The notes beneath the pieces are model-generated. The model saw only the letters and a list, made by a program, of their open reading frames with translations, was not told the DNA's origin and ran no database searches. From contig CP072107.1 of the NCBI GenBank assembly GCA_022870705.1, positions 1,486,501 to 1,550,500 of the forward strand: 64,000 nt of DNA. The letters run 5' to 3'. A program made the position numbers and the translations under genes. Source of the DNA: Oscillospiraceae bacterium CM (GTDB lineage: Bacteria; Bacillota; Clostridia; Oscillospirales; Oscillospiraceae). Of this stretch, positions 54,102 through 63,699 are shown piece after piece (within the stretch, counting starts at the first letter, position 1; every line of letters starts with the position of its first letter).

Positions 54102-55808
54102 ATGACAGAGCAAATCATTGCTGAAATCTCTGCAAGACTCACGGATTTAAGAATTCCTTTTTCGCTTGACAGCGCTTCCAGCATCGCCATCAACACAGAA
54201 TTTGTTGACGCAAATTGGTCGACAGGCACAAAAAAAATCGCGTATGAGGCCGCCGTTGCCGTCAGCGCATCCGAGCAGACAGTGTTCATGTATGAAAAAA
54301 CCGTTGAGCACGGCGGGGGTATTTCCGGCATGGCGTCGGGCGAGACGTCGTTTCAATCGGGGTCGACGCTGTTCCGAAAAGTTAAAATCATCGCGTACGG
54401 GCCAGACGGCAAGGCATTTGACGTCACGCTGGATCTCGGCGCGATTCCTAAAGCCGTTAAAGAGACGGCCGCGCGTTACGGCTTTAAATTTAAAACGGTT
54501 TTAAGCAAAAAGAAGCTGGAAAAAGCACAGGTGCAAGCGGTCCAGCCGCCTGTCCGGCCACCGATTCAGCCGACGGCAGGCCGCTTCTGCTCGGCCTGCG
54601 GGGCACCGCTTCAAGCCGGGGCGGCCTTTTGCGAGCAATGCGGCGCGAGGACAGGGCTATCAGCACCGCAGCAGCCGACTGCACCCCGGCCGCCCGCGCC
54701 GCCCGTTATGACGCCGCCGTATGGTCAGGCGATGCCCGCATCACCGCAGCCTGTTAAAAATTTAGGTGCAAAAAAAGGTTTGCCCGGCCTGATCGCCGCT
54801 TTTGCCGTTTTAGTTCTCTTTGCCGTTTTATTCTTTGCCTTGAGCGGTAACACGGCCATCGGCTGGATTATCGCCATCGTTATCCTCGCGCTCACCTTCC
54901 TTTTTATGATGCGTTTATCCGCAAAGGGGATCCTCGCACCCATTCTGACGCTCTTGGCCGCCCTCCTTGTCATTCTGATCGTCTACGCCTTCTCACTTCC
55001 GGGTGATAAAAGCGGAGATGCATCTTCTCAAAAACCGACAGCCGGTCAGGCGCTGAATTCAAGCACTTCGCCCCAGGCGACGACAGATTCCATCTTCACC
55101 GTCAATTATTTGTCCATCGACAGCCAGCCGATCATTTATAACCCCAACGCCGACGATTTTTTTAATGGCTCTCTGGCCGTCCGGACACGGTTTATCGTCG
55201 ACATCAACACAAATATGGATTACTTTAATAGTGGCAAGGCCACGCAGGACGACTTAAGCATCGTCGGCGCGACGCTGAGCGTGACGCCGCTGTCCGTCCC
55301 GAACGGCACCTTTGTCTCCTATACATATAAGCAAAACGACAACATGACATTTAACGGCTCGACACTGCCGTCACAGTCTCTTCCCGCCGATTACGTTCTG
55401 CCCGTCTTTGATTCGTATGACGCGGCTGATGCTGCCGAAGCGGCCGGGACGTGCCCCTACATTCTCAGTATTGTCAAAGATACCACGTCCGTCCAGCTGC
55501 GTTTCGGCACAGGTCTTTTAGGCCTGACATCAAATGCCTATATTTCAGATTACGACCAGTATATGCAGGACGCTGTCAATCAGGCTGCTTCGAATGGCCT
55601 GACGGCCGACACGCTGCGCTATACTGTCCGTGTGACGATCACGCTGGAAACGAAAAGCGGCAAAAAACAAATCATCACGTTTGACCGTGCCGTCATGCCG
55701 GATGGCTATAACATGCTCCAGAGCACACCGGGCGGCGCACAGTATGCCGAGAATTATCAATCCGGTGACGTCATTCCGGCTGATCTAAAGTCCAAGCCCG
55801 CTGAATGA
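54102..55808 (+). CDS. membrane protein with unknown N-terminal domain, zinc ribbon and exported C-terminal domain
   Basis: 568 residues, not recognised as a known family. Residues 1-~133 form an alpha/beta domain that is shared with the next gene but one feature downstream (55967-56530). Then a P/Q-rich linker, a zinc ribbon C163-x2-C166 ... C177-x2-C180 (FCSACGAPLQ...FCEQCG), a second P-rich linker, three hydrophobic segments (~225-305) and a ~260-residue C-terminal domain that should be outside. AAAGGGG eight bases before ATG 54102. The layout suggests a cytoplasmic sensor or scaffold coupled to a surface domain; function unknown. Confidence 0.8.
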   Translation: MTEQIIAEISARLTDLRIPFSLDSASSIAINTEFVDANWSTGTKKIAYEAAVAVSASEQTVFMYEKTVEHGGGISGMASGETSFQSGSTLFRKVKIIAYGPDGKAFDVTLDLGAIPKAVKETAARYGFKFKTVLSKKKLEKAQVQAVQPPVRPPIQPTAGRFCSACGAPLQAGAAFCEQCGARTGLSAPQQPTAPRPPAPPVMTPPYGQAMPASPQPVKNLGAKKGLPGLIAAFAVLVLFAVLFFALSGNTAIGWIIAIVILALTFLFMMRLSAKGILAPILTLLAALLVILIVYAFSLPGDKSGDASSQKPTAGQALNSSTSPQATTDSIFTVNYLSIDSQPIIYNPNADDFFNGSLAVRTRFIVDINTNMDYFNSGKATQDDLSIVGATLSVTPLSVPNGTFVSYTYKQNDNMTFNGSTLPSQSLPADYVLPVFDSYDAADAAEAAGTCPYILSIVKDTTSVQLRFGTGLLGLTSNAYISDYDQYMQDAVNQAASNGLTADTLRYTVRVTITLETKSGKKQIITFDRAVMPDGYNMLQSTPGGAQYAENYQSGDVIPADLKSKPAE

Positions 55809-55913
55809 AAAGACTCGACTATTGCCCGCTCTCTTCAGAGGGCGGGCTTTTTTCTGCCGCAAAGAGGTTGTATACTAAATATTGTATATGTTTACACTCT
55901 GACAGGATTGATA

Positions 55914-55942
55914 TTGATGATGATGCGCTCCTGTGCTATAAT
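55914..55942 (+). promoter_or_regulatory. promoter of the second unknown-domain gene
   Basis: TTGATG (55914-55919), 17-base spacer, TATAAT (55937-55942), separate from the upstream gene. Confidence 0.7.
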
Positions 55943-55966
55943 CAGAGCATTGTTTCGGGGGTAAAA

Positions 55967-56530
55967 ATGAAAAACGAACTCACACGCGACATCTGCGCCA
56001 AGCTCGACGATTTGCAGCTGCCGTACACGCTTTTAGACGGTGGGCATATCCATGTTCGCACGGAATTTTTTGACGTCGGGTACGGCATGGAGCCGAAAAA
56101 GATTATATACGAATTAGCGGTAACGTTTGACGAGCCGGCTGGGGCCGTCTATTTATATGTTAAAACCACAGAGCAAAGTCTTCTCTCACAGAGCGGGGCG
56201 TCAACCGGCACGCCGCATGGGTCTATGTTCCGAACGGTCAAGCGCCTTGATCAAAACGGCAACATGGTGACGGTTGACCTTGGCGCAGCACCCAATTTTG
56301 TAAAAAACACCGCGCTTGCGCATGGCTGGAAATTTCGGACAGCGCTCAATTTGAACAAACCGCATCATCCACCAAAAAAGGTTGTTGCAGAAAAAGCCGT
56401 AGCCTTGAGTCTGCCCGACGACGAATCTGTTTTACAGGATATACCGTTAACGCCGAGAAAAAAGCGGCGTGCCGGATGGCGCGCTACTGTCAGCTTGTTT
56501 ATTAAACAGTTGTTTCATCGGTCAAAATAG
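55967..56530 (+). CDS. paralogue of the unknown N-terminal domain, soluble
   Basis: 187 residues. Residues 1-~130 align by eye with the N-terminal domain of the preceding gene: both have a short helix (L.DL..P), an INTEFVD/VRTEFFD strand, KK I.YE.AV, VF/VYLY.KT, FR.VK, DLGA.P..VK.TA...G.KF.T. The remaining ~55 residues are basic and end in RRAGWRATVSLFIKQLFHR, perhaps a membrane-associated helix. No zinc ribbon or export domain. GGGGG precedes ATG 55967. The longer frame from 55805 overlaps the promoter. Confidence 0.78.
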   Translation: MKNELTRDICAKLDDLQLPYTLLDGGHIHVRTEFFDVGYGMEPKKIIYELAVTFDEPAGAVYLYVKTTEQSLLSQSGASTGTPHGSMFRTVKRLDQNGNMVTVDLGAAPNFVKNTALAHGWKFRTALNLNKPHHPPKKVVAEKAVALSLPDDESVLQDIPLTPRKKRRAGWRATVSLFIKQLFHRSK

Positions 56531-56551
56531 GCTTATGCTGAGGGAGCGGCC

Positions 56552-57214
56552 ATGGATTATTTCTGTATTGTATTCGATATGGATGGCGTGCTGTTCGATT
56601 CCGAGCGGATTTACGCGCGCGCATGGCGGGAGGCCGGGCAAACGTTCGGCCTTGCTGATCTTGAGGCGTCTATCAATGCTTGCATCGGGCGCAACAGCGC
56701 CGACATCCGGGCGTTTGTCGCCGACAAATACGGCCCCGCTTTGCCCGTCGATACCTTCATCGCTGAAATCCGAGCAGCTTTCAAAAAAATTGCCGACGCG
56801 GAAGGGCTTCCGCTCAAGCCGGGCGTTTTTGAGCTGCTCGACTGGCTCAAGGGGACGAACGCGAAGCTCGCGTTGGCCACGTCGACTGGGGAAAAAACTG
56901 CTGTGGAAAAGCTCTCCGCAGCGGGGCTCCTTCCCTATTTTACAGTGCTTGTCACCGGGGACATGGTCTTACACGGCAAACCGGCGCCGGATATTTACCG
57001 TTTGGCGTGTGAAAAGCTCGGCGTACCGCCCGACGTCTGCTACGCCGTTGAAGATTCACCGAACGGCGTTCTGTCGGCACATGCGGCAGGGCTCAAAACG
57101 CTTTTAGTGCCGGATGTCATTACCCCGACCGCGGAAATTTTTTCGCTTGCTTTTAAAGCCTTCCCATCCCTTTTTGATGTTAAAGCGTTTTTGAGGGCTT
57201 CCGCTGACGGGTGA
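56552..57214 (+). CDS. HAD-superfamily phosphatase/phosphoglucomutase-like hydrolase
   Basis: 220 residues. HAD motif I FDMDGVLFDSE (nucleophile Asp9 and Asp11), motif II ATST, motif III Lys in HGKPAPDIY and motif IV EDSPNGV, with an alpha-helical C1 cap between motifs I and II. Such proteins are sugar phosphatases or beta-phosphoglucomutases; the substrate is not determined by the visible motifs. GGGAG precedes ATG 56552, 21 bases after the previous gene. Confidence 0.92.
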   Translation: MDYFCIVFDMDGVLFDSERIYARAWREAGQTFGLADLEASINACIGRNSADIRAFVADKYGPALPVDTFIAEIRAAFKKIADAEGLPLKPGVFELLDWLKGTNAKLALATSTGEKTAVEKLSAAGLLPYFTVLVTGDMVLHGKPAPDIYRLACEKLGVPPDVCYAVEDSPNGVLSAHAAGLKTLLVPDVITPTAEIFSLAFKAFPSLFDVKAFLRASADG

Positions 57215-57230
57215 TTACCAAAACATCAAA

Positions 57231-57256
57231 ACAGCCGCCAATATTGGCGGCTGTTG
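57231..57256 (+). terminator. intrinsic terminator after the HAD gene
   Basis: Stem ACAGCCGCCA/TGGCGGCTGT, loop ATAT, then TGTT. Confidence 0.75.
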
Positions 57257-57268
57257 TTATCCCTCGGC

Positions 57269-57299
57269 AGCGGGCGGACGGCCAATGGCCGTCCCTACG
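57269..57299. repeat. hairpin repeat with CCTAC tail
   Basis: GGGCGGACGGCCA/TGGCCGTCC then CTAC, directly before the repeat-derived tail of recN. Confidence 0.7.
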
Positions 57300-57306
57300 G
57301 CAAGCT

Positions 57307-59016
57307 TTATTGAGCGGGGGACGGGTTCAGATTTTTCTTGTACACTTCGGCGGCGGCGAGCTGCTCGGCGGCGGAGAGAAGCGTCGTCTCCGTGATGTTT
57401 TCCCCGCCGAGGAGGCGGGCGATCTCATGGCGGCGGCCCGCGTCGTCAAGTGTGATGACGGACGTAAACGTCCGCCCGTCGGCTGTCGTTTTATTGATTT
57501 CAAAATGTGTATCCGCCATGACAGCCAACTGGGACAAATGCGTCACGCACAGCACTTGGCGGCCGCGCGAAAGGCTTGCCAGCTTTTCGCCGACGCGCTG
57601 GGCGGCGATACCGGAGACACCGGCGTCCACCTCGTCAAAGACCATCGTGGCTGTTTCATCGTTTTCCGCAAGAACGTTTTTCAGCGCCAGCATGATGCGT
57701 GAGAGTTCACCGCCGGAAGCGATATGGCTGATGCGGCCCGGCGCTTCCCCGGCGTTGGCGGACATCAAAAAGCGAATTTCATCACACCCCGTAGGGCAAA
57801 GGCCGTTACTGCCTTGAACATCGTCAAACGCTGTTTCGAAACGAACACCTGCCATATTAAGCGCGGCAAGCTCTGCTTTGATCCGCGATTCAAGTTTAAC
57901 GGCAGCCGCGCGGCGCGCTTGTGACAGGGCGGCAGCTTTCTGCCGGGCGTCATTTAAAAGGCTTTCCCGCTCCCTTTCGAGCTTCAAAACCGTGTCGGCC
58001 GAGAATTCAATCTCATCAAGCTCTGCCCGGCACTTTTCCCGGTAGGCAATGAGGGCCTCCTCACTGTCTCCGTACTTGCGCAGCAGCCGTTTGAGCGTAT
58101 CGAGCCGGGCTTCAAGCGTGTCAAACTCGTCGGGGGAAAACGCCAGACTGGCGCGCACGTCGCGCAGCGACTCCAGCGCGTCCTCCGCGGCGTACTGAAG
58201 ATCCTTAAGCTTGGCGGCAATGTCCCCAAAGCTCTCGGCATACCGCGCGGCGCCGGAAATCAGCGACTCGGCACCACCGATGAGAGCGACGGCCCCATCC
58301 GTCCTGTCACTGCCGTCAAGGGCGGCAAAAGCCCCTTCCGTGGCTTCCGTCAGGCGCGAGGCGTTTTTTAAAAGCTCGCGCCGCGCCAGAAGTGCGTCAA
58401 GCTCGCCTGGGCGGATGTCCGCCTTTTCAAGCTCACCCAATTGAAAGCGGAGGCTGTCAAGCCGCCGCTCTTTTTCACTTTCGTCCATCGACAGCCTATC
58501 GATTTCGGCCTCTTTGGCGCGCAGGGCCTTATAGGCCGTCTCATAAGCTACGCGGTCTGCTTCCAGCGCACCGAAGCTGTCAAGATACTGGATGTGAAAG
58601 CGCTCGTCAAGCAGCTTCCTCCCGTCATTCTGGCCGTGAATGTCGACAAGGCGCTCCCCTAAGTCGCGCAGCTGCGCGGCTGTGACAGGGCTTCCGTTAA
58701 TGCGGCAGGTGCTTTTCCCATCGGCGGTGACGCGGCGCATGAGAATGAGATGCCCGTCCTCATCCGGCTCGATCCCATTTTCCGCATACCAATCCGCCGC
58801 CCCAATATCGGCGAAAACAGCCGTCACCGCAGCCGCGGCGGCACCAGTGCGCACAAGCTCACGCGACACCCGTCCGCCAAGAACGGCCGTGAGCGCGTCA
58901 ATCACGATGGATTTGCCCGCGCCCGTTTCGCCCGTTAAAACATTCAAGCCGGGGCCAAAGGCAATATCCGCCTTTTCGATGACGGCGATATTTTCAATAT
59001 GCAGCAGCTGGATCAT
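57307..59016 (-). CDS. recN: DNA repair protein RecN
   Basis: 569 residues, full length. Walker A GETGAGKS near residue 31, long coiled-coil arms (~150-380), ABC signature HIASGGELSRIMLALK and Walker B MVFDEVDAGVSG. An SMC-like protein acting early at double-strand breaks. Last gene of the dxs-tlyA-nadK-argR-recN order typical of Firmicutes. The last codons (NPSPAQ and the stop) lie in a dispersed repeat, so the tail differs from the conserved end. Confidence 0.97.
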   Translation of the reverse strand: MIQLLHIENIAVIEKADIAFGPGLNVLTGETGAGKSIVIDALTAVLGGRVSRELVRTGAAAAAVTAVFADIGAADWYAENGIEPDEDGHLILMRRVTADGKSTCRINGSPVTAAQLRDLGERLVDIHGQNDGRKLLDERFHIQYLDSFGALEADRVAYETAYKALRAKEAEIDRLSMDESEKERRLDSLRFQLGELEKADIRPGELDALLARRELLKNASRLTEATEGAFAALDGSDRTDGAVALIGGAESLISGAARYAESFGDIAAKLKDLQYAAEDALESLRDVRASLAFSPDEFDTLEARLDTLKRLLRKYGDSEEALIAYREKCRAELDEIEFSADTVLKLERERESLLNDARQKAAALSQARRAAAVKLESRIKAELAALNMAGVRFETAFDDVQGSNGLCPTGCDEIRFLMSANAGEAPGRISHIASGGELSRIMLALKNVLAENDETATMVFDEVDAGVSGIAAQRVGEKLASLSRGRQVLCVTHLSQLAVMADTHFEINKTTADGRTFTSVITLDDAGRRHEIARLLGGENITETTLLSAAEQLAAAEVYKKNLNPSPAQ

Positions 59017-59037
59017 ATTTTACCTCTCACAATCGCG

Positions 59038-59063
59038 AGGGCAGACACAAGGTCTGCCTCTAC
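59038..59063. repeat. hairpin repeat between argR and recN
   Basis: GGGCAGAC/GTCTGCCTCTAC, same subtype as 3201-3227, inserted inside the operon. Confidence 0.6.
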
Positions 59064-59097
59064 AAGCGGGGTCATTAAATGACGACCGTCACTTCTC

Positions 59098-59550
59098 TTA
59101 ATACAGCATGTCCTGTATTTCCTGGCAGAAGCGTTCGGCAGCGGCGTTGTCGCTCATGGCGAGAAAAGCCGTATCGTCCCCGGCGATGGAGCCGGCAAGG
59201 TTTTTGATATTCATCGCGTCAATTGTGCTGCAGGCTGCCGGGGCCAGCCCGGGCAGTGTTTTAATGACGACAATGTTCTGCGCGCTGACGAAGGATGTGA
59301 CGCATTCCTTAAAGATGGATTTCAGACGTGAGGCGTAATTCTGCAAATCCTGCTTCTGGCCGATGACATAGTGGTACCGGCCCTGCGCCGTCAGCTCCTT
59401 GACAAGGTGCAGCTCCTTGATGTCACGCGAGACGGTAGCCTGCGTGCTCTCGACACCGGCTTCGCCGAGGGCTTCAATGAGCTGGTTCTGCGTCTCGATG
59501 TCCTGCGATGCGATAATTTTCAAAATCGCATTCTGGCGTTTGTTTTTCAA
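59098..59550 (-). CDS. argR: arginine repressor
   Basis: 150 residues. Winged-helix DNA-binding domain with TQATVSRDIKELHLVK and a C-terminal arginine-binding/hexamerisation domain (GLAPAACSTIDAM, AGDDTAFLAM with the Asp pair). Represses arginine biosynthesis when arginine is bound. Start overlaps the nadK stop by four bases. No arginine genes are in the window; the location beside recN is a conserved one. Confidence 0.96.
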   Translation of the reverse strand: MKNKRQNAILKIIASQDIETQNQLIEALGEAGVESTQATVSRDIKELHLVKELTAQGRYHYVIGQKQDLQNYASRLKSIFKECVTSFVSAQNIVVIKTLPGLAPAACSTIDAMNIKNLAGSIAGDDTAFLAMSDNAAAERFCQEIQDMLY

Positions 59551-60410
59551 AACCTTTCACCCAACTTTTCGCTCACTTTTTTATAAAAGCTCCTGTTTGC
59601 AAGGTGGACCAGCAGCGTTTCTTTCCCTGATTTGCAGACGTTGACGACATCGCCCGTTAAAAGGTTTCTGTATGCGCCGCCATCAACCGTCATAATGGCT
59701 GGGTTGGCTTTCACAGCACCGAGCTCGACAGAGATGCGCCTGTCCGACGCGAGCACAAACGATTTGGCGGCGAGGACGTGCGCACAGACCGGTGTAATAA
59801 TAATATTGGCTGTCGACGGTTCGACAATCGGGCCCCCGGCGGCCATGGAATACGCCGTCGAGCCGGTGGGCGTAGCGACGATAACACCGTCTCCGGAAAA
59901 GCTGGTGATAACCTGCCCGTCACCGAATAGCGTGAGATTGACGACCTTCGTCAGCCCTGTGACGACGACGTCGTTAAGTGCAAAGTCACGGTAGACGGCG
60001 TTACCGCCGCGGACGATCTCCACGTCGAGCATCATGCGCCTGTTGATGGTGTAGTCACCGGCGACGACACGGCGGATGAGGTCTATGTCGCCCTGTTCCA
60101 GCTCCGCCATAAAGCCTTTGCTGCCCATATTAACGCCGAGAATCGGAATCGGAAGGCCAGCGGCCGCTCTGGCGGCGCGCAAAATCGTCCCGTCACCGCC
60201 GAAGGTTATAATCATATCAGCGCGGTCGAGCTCGTCGTCAAGCGTTGAAACGCTCATTGTTTGCGGAATGGCCCACGAGCTGTTGGCCGTATACAAAGGG
60301 CAGACGACAGCCTCCACGCCGCAATCTGTGAGCATGGCCACAACTTCCTGCGTGAGCGCGAGATTTTGATCACGGTTTATATTGGGGTACAGCAGAACGC
60401 GTTTCATCAT
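59547..60410 (-). CDS. nadK: NAD kinase
   Basis: 287 residues. The NAD kinase motif FGGDGTILRAAR and the NMGSKGFMAEL and TPTGSTAYSMAAGGPIV blocks are seen. Phosphorylates NAD to NADP. ATG 60410 (or 60407) with AAAGGA nine bases upstream; the frame extending to 60461 has no ribosome site. Overlaps argR by four bases. Confidence 0.96.
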   Translation of the reverse strand: MMKRVLLYPNINRDQNLALTQEVVAMLTDCGVEAVVCPLYTANSSWAIPQTMSVSTLDDELDRADMIITFGGDGTILRAARAAAGLPIPILGVNMGSKGFMAELEQGDIDLIRRVVAGDYTINRRMMLDVEIVRGGNAVYRDFALNDVVVTGLTKVVNLTLFGDGQVITSFSGDGVIVATPTGSTAYSMAAGGPIVEPSTANIIITPVCAHVLAAKSFVLASDRRISVELGAVKANPAIMTVDGGAYRNLLTGDVVNVCKSGKETLLVHLANRSFYKKVSEKLGERF

Positions 60411-60488
60411 GGTCGATTTTCCTTTCACTGAAAAAAGCGACGGACGGAAAAAGAAAGCCATCGCCGCCGGAGTAGGAGCGCGTGGCCT

Positions 60489-61289
60489 TTATCGGCCTTC
60501 CAACGCTCTGTGCGCCTCGCTTACGATGGTTTCCAAATCAAACGCGGTCTTTGCGCCCTGAAGGGCAAGGCAGCCTAAAAACTCGATATTCCCCTCTGGT
60601 CCTTTTATCGGTGAAAATGTGACGGACTTTACTTGAAAGCCACTATTTTCTGCATTTTGAACAAATGATTGCAGCACTTCCACATGTGTTTCCCGGTCGC
60701 GGACGACACCTTTTTTGCCGACCTTTAAGCGCCCGGCCTCAAATTGGGGCTTGATGAGACAGATAACAAGGCCATCGCCCGTTAATAGGCTCTTAACGGC
60801 TGGAAGTACCAGCTTGAGTGAAATAAACGAAACGTCAACAACAGCCAGCTGCGCCTTTTCCGGGATGACGTCGGGTGTGAGATGGCGCACGTTTGTGCGC
60901 TCCATGACGACGACGCGCTCATCACTGCGAAGGCGCCAAGCGAGCTGCCCGTATCCGACGTCAATGGCATAGACGCGCCGGGCACCACGCTGCAAAAGGC
61001 AGTCTGTAAAGCCGCCTGTCGACGCGCCGCAGTCAAGGCAGCACCACCCTGCCGGTGTAACGCCGAATTCATCCAGCGCCTTTTCAAGCTTGTATCCGCC
61101 GCGGCTGACAAACTTCATCGTCTCGCCGCGCACGTCAACGTCGGCCTTCTCGTCAATCATCATCCCTGGTTTAAGCGCGCGCTGCCCGCCGACATAAACG
61201 TCGCCGCACATGATGACGGCCTGCGCCCGTTCGCGGCTGGGGCAAAGGCCGTTTTCGGTCAGGAAAACGTCCAGACGTTTTTTGCTCAT
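60489..61289 (-). CDS. tlyA: TlyA family rRNA methyltransferase
   Basis: 266 residues. N-terminal S4 RNA-binding domain (KKRLDVFLTENGLCPSRERAQ) and an FtsJ/RrmJ-like methyltransferase with DCGASTGGFTDCLLQRGA (SAM motif I) and the KDKE-type catalytic residues. Homologues 2'-O-methylate 16S and 23S rRNA. GGAGGAAA before ATG 61289; the ATG overlaps the dxs stop (ATGA). Confidence 0.95.
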   Translation of the reverse strand: MSKKRLDVFLTENGLCPSRERAQAVIMCGDVYVGGQRALKPGMMIDEKADVDVRGETMKFVSRGGYKLEKALDEFGVTPAGWCCLDCGASTGGFTDCLLQRGARRVYAIDVGYGQLAWRLRSDERVVVMERTNVRHLTPDVIPEKAQLAVVDVSFISLKLVLPAVKSLLTGDGLVICLIKPQFEAGRLKVGKKGVVRDRETHVEVLQSFVQNAENSGFQVKSVTFSPIKGPEGNIEFLGCLALQGAKTAFDLETIVSEAHRALEGR

Positions 61290-63133
61290 TGGGCCATTTC
61301 CTCCGTGACGGCGCGGACGACACTGTCTGTATCGATCCCGCACAGCTCCCGCAGCTCCTCAACGCGGCCTTGCGCCACATAGCGGCTGCCGAGATTCATG
61401 AGGCGGAGCGTTTTCAGCGTGATGGCATGTTCAGCCAGATGACAGGCGATCTGCCTACCGACACAGCCGGCCTCGACGCACTCTTCCAAAACGAGCAGGC
61501 GGCCTGTTTTTTGGACGGATCCTTCAACGGCTTCAAAGTCAATCGGCCGGATAAAATTCAGCTTAATCAGTTCAATTGATACGCCCTGCGCCGCCAGTAC
61601 GTCGGCGGCGTCCAGCGCCGTGTTGACGGAGATGCCATAGGTGACGATTGTCAAATCCTCCCCGCTGCGTAGGCATTTGGCGGGCTCTGTGCCGCCGTCC
61701 TGATAGCGCCCTTCGGCGCACTTCGGATAGCGGACGGCAACGGGGCCGTCCATGTCCAAAACGGCATGGCTGAGCATATCGTGCAGCTCCGCAAAGCTCG
61801 CCGGGCAGAGAATCTGCATATTCGGCACGGTGGAGAGATATCCGACATCAAAAATCCCCTGATGTGTCTCTCCATCGCCGCCGACGAGGCCAGCCCTGTC
61901 AACAGCCAGAACAACGTGCAGATTCATCAGGGCGATATCATGCAGCAGCATGTCATACGCGCGCTGCAGAAACGTTGAATAGACGGCAAAAACGGGAACG
62001 AGCCCTTGCGCGGCAAGCCCCGCAGACATGGCGGCGGCGTGCCCTTCGGCGATGCCGACGTCATAAAATCGATCTGGATATTTCTGCGCAAACGCCGTCA
62101 ACCCCGTGCCGCTCGTCATGGCAGCGGTGACGGCACAGACGCGCCAGTCCTTTGCCGCGAGCTTGTCGAGCGTTTCGCCGAAGACTGTTGAAAAGCAGAG
62201 GCCGCCGCTTGTGACGACACCTTTTTTATAGTCAAACGGCGTTACGCCGTGATAGACATCCGGCGTCATTTCCGAATAGATATATCCGCGCCCCTTTTGG
62301 GTGATAACGTGAAGCAAAACGGGCTCCCGGAGCTCTTTGGCCCAGGTGAGCGCCTCAGAAAGGCGCGTTAAATCGTGGCCGTCTATAGGGCCGGCATACT
62401 GAAGGCCCATCTCCTCGAACATGCTGCAGTGGAAAAGCGCTTCTTTGATGGCGCTTTTGATGCCGTGTGTCAGCTGATAAATTTTTCGCCCGCCCGGCAG
62501 CTTTTCCATCAGGCGTCTGTACCGCTTTTTAAACGCCGCATAGGACGGCTTGAGGCGCTGGCGCGACAGATACGATGCCATGCCGCCAACGTTTTTCGTA
62601 ATCGACATACCGTTATCGTTTAAAATAATCACAAGCGGTTCCCCGCTCTCGCCGGCGTCACTCAGTGCCTCGTACGACAGGCCGCCTGTGAGCGCCCCGT
62701 CGCCGATAAGCGCCACGACGTTATAGTCGCGCCTGCTCTGGGAGCGCGCGCGCGCCATGCCGAGCGCCACGGAAATTGAGTTAGATGCGTGGCCCGCGAT
62801 AAAAGCGTCATGATGCGATTCGGACGGCTTGGGATAACCTGACAAGCCGTTAAACTGGCGCAGCGTATCAAACTGCTCCATGCGGCCTGTGAGAATTTTA
62901 TGGACATAGCTTTGATGACCGACGTCAAAGACGAGCCGGTCTATCGCCGTATCAAAAACACGGTGAATGGCGACCGTCAGTTCAACAACGCCAAGATTTG
63001 ACGCCAGATGGCCGCCCGTTTTCGAGACGTTTTGAATCATGAACTGCCGCAGCTCACGGCACAGCGTTTCAAGCGCCGTGGGCTCAAGCGACTGGAGATC
63101 GCCGGGGAGATTTAATTTGTCTAACAGCTCCAA
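61286..63133 (-). CDS. dxs: 1-deoxy-D-xylulose-5-phosphate synthase
   Basis: 615 residues, full length. TPP-binding LIGDGALTGGLSYEALSDAG, the GHASNSIS segment and the transketolase pyrimidine-domain motif DRAGLVGGDGETHQGIFD are present. Makes DXP from pyruvate and glyceraldehyde 3-phosphate, the entry to the MEP isoprenoid path. In the same minus-strand operon as the upstream membrane gene (nine-base gap). Confidence 0.97.
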   Translation of the reverse strand: MELLDKLNLPGDLQSLEPTALETLCRELRQFMIQNVSKTGGHLASNLGVVELTVAIHRVFDTAIDRLVFDVGHQSYVHKILTGRMEQFDTLRQFNGLSGYPKPSESHHDAFIAGHASNSISVALGMARARSQSRRDYNVVALIGDGALTGGLSYEALSDAGESGEPLVIILNDNGMSITKNVGGMASYLSRQRLKPSYAAFKKRYRRLMEKLPGGRKIYQLTHGIKSAIKEALFHCSMFEEMGLQYAGPIDGHDLTRLSEALTWAKELREPVLLHVITQKGRGYIYSEMTPDVYHGVTPFDYKKGVVTSGGLCFSTVFGETLDKLAAKDWRVCAVTAAMTSGTGLTAFAQKYPDRFYDVGIAEGHAAAMSAGLAAQGLVPVFAVYSTFLQRAYDMLLHDIALMNLHVVLAVDRAGLVGGDGETHQGIFDVGYLSTVPNMQILCPASFAELHDMLSHAVLDMDGPVAVRYPKCAEGRYQDGGTEPAKCLRSGEDLTIVTYGISVNTALDAADVLAAQGVSIELIKLNFIRPIDFEAVEGSVQKTGRLLVLEECVEAGCVGRQIACHLAEHAITLKTLRLMNLGSRYVAQGRVEELRELCGIDTDSVVRAVTEEMAQ

Positions 63134-63142
63134 TGGTTTCCC

Positions 63143-63682
63143 TCATTTTTTGCGTAAAAGTCTATTCTTCATGTAGATCAGCTTCCCGACATCGAGGACG
63201 ATGCGGGTGCTGTTGTTTATAGCCAGTATCTTACCAAAAGCCTTGCCGCCAACGGCCATTCCAGTAACGAGACCTGATATGGCAAGCTGAAGGAGAATAT
63301 TGTCTGTCGACAAATCCACCATCAGCCGTGAGACGATGAGTGCCGAGGTTGTGCCGCTGATGATGCCGGTGATATCCCCGACAACGTCGTTACAAACGGC
63401 GGAGACCTTCTCGGCGTTTCGGATGAGGCGGATGGCCTCCACGGCGCCGTGCTCTTTATGGGCGGCCATGGAGTGAAACGGTTTTGTGGATGCGGCCGTC
63501 ACAGACACGCCGATAATATCAAAAATAATCCCTAAAAAAATAAAAACCGTTAAAATCAAAAACGCCACGACATAACCGGCCCTCCCCAAAAGCTCTGAGG
63601 AGACAAAGGTTAATGCAATGGATATCGAGACGCTGATTAGGATGATTTTAACGAGCCAGCCGGTGTTTGTTTTCATTTTCAT
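63143..63682 (-). CDS. oapA: OLE RNA-associated membrane protein OapA (DUF21-like)
   Basis: 179 residues. Three to four hydrophobic segments (8-30, 36-60, a weaker one ~105-118, 128-148), a central block ASTKPFHSMAAHKEHGAVEAIRLIRNAEKVSAV resembling part of the DUF21/CNNM membrane domain, and a strongly basic C-terminus (GKLIYMKNRLLRKK). Known OapA proteins have this size and nature and are encoded between the ole RNA gene and dxs, the arrangement seen here. OapA binds OLE RNA and places it at the membrane (family knowledge). ATG 63682 or 63676; the ribosome site is weak. Confidence 0.75.
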   Translation of the reverse strand: MKMKTNTGWLVKIILISVSISIALTFVSSELLGRAGYVVAFLILTVFIFLGIIFDIIGVSVTAASTKPFHSMAAHKEHGAVEAIRLIRNAEKVSAVCNDVVGDITGIISGTTSALIVSRLMVDLSTDNILLQLAISGLVTGMAVGGKAFGKILAINNSTRIVLDVGKLIYMKNRLLRKK

Positions 63683-63699
63683 TATTCATTACACCATTT

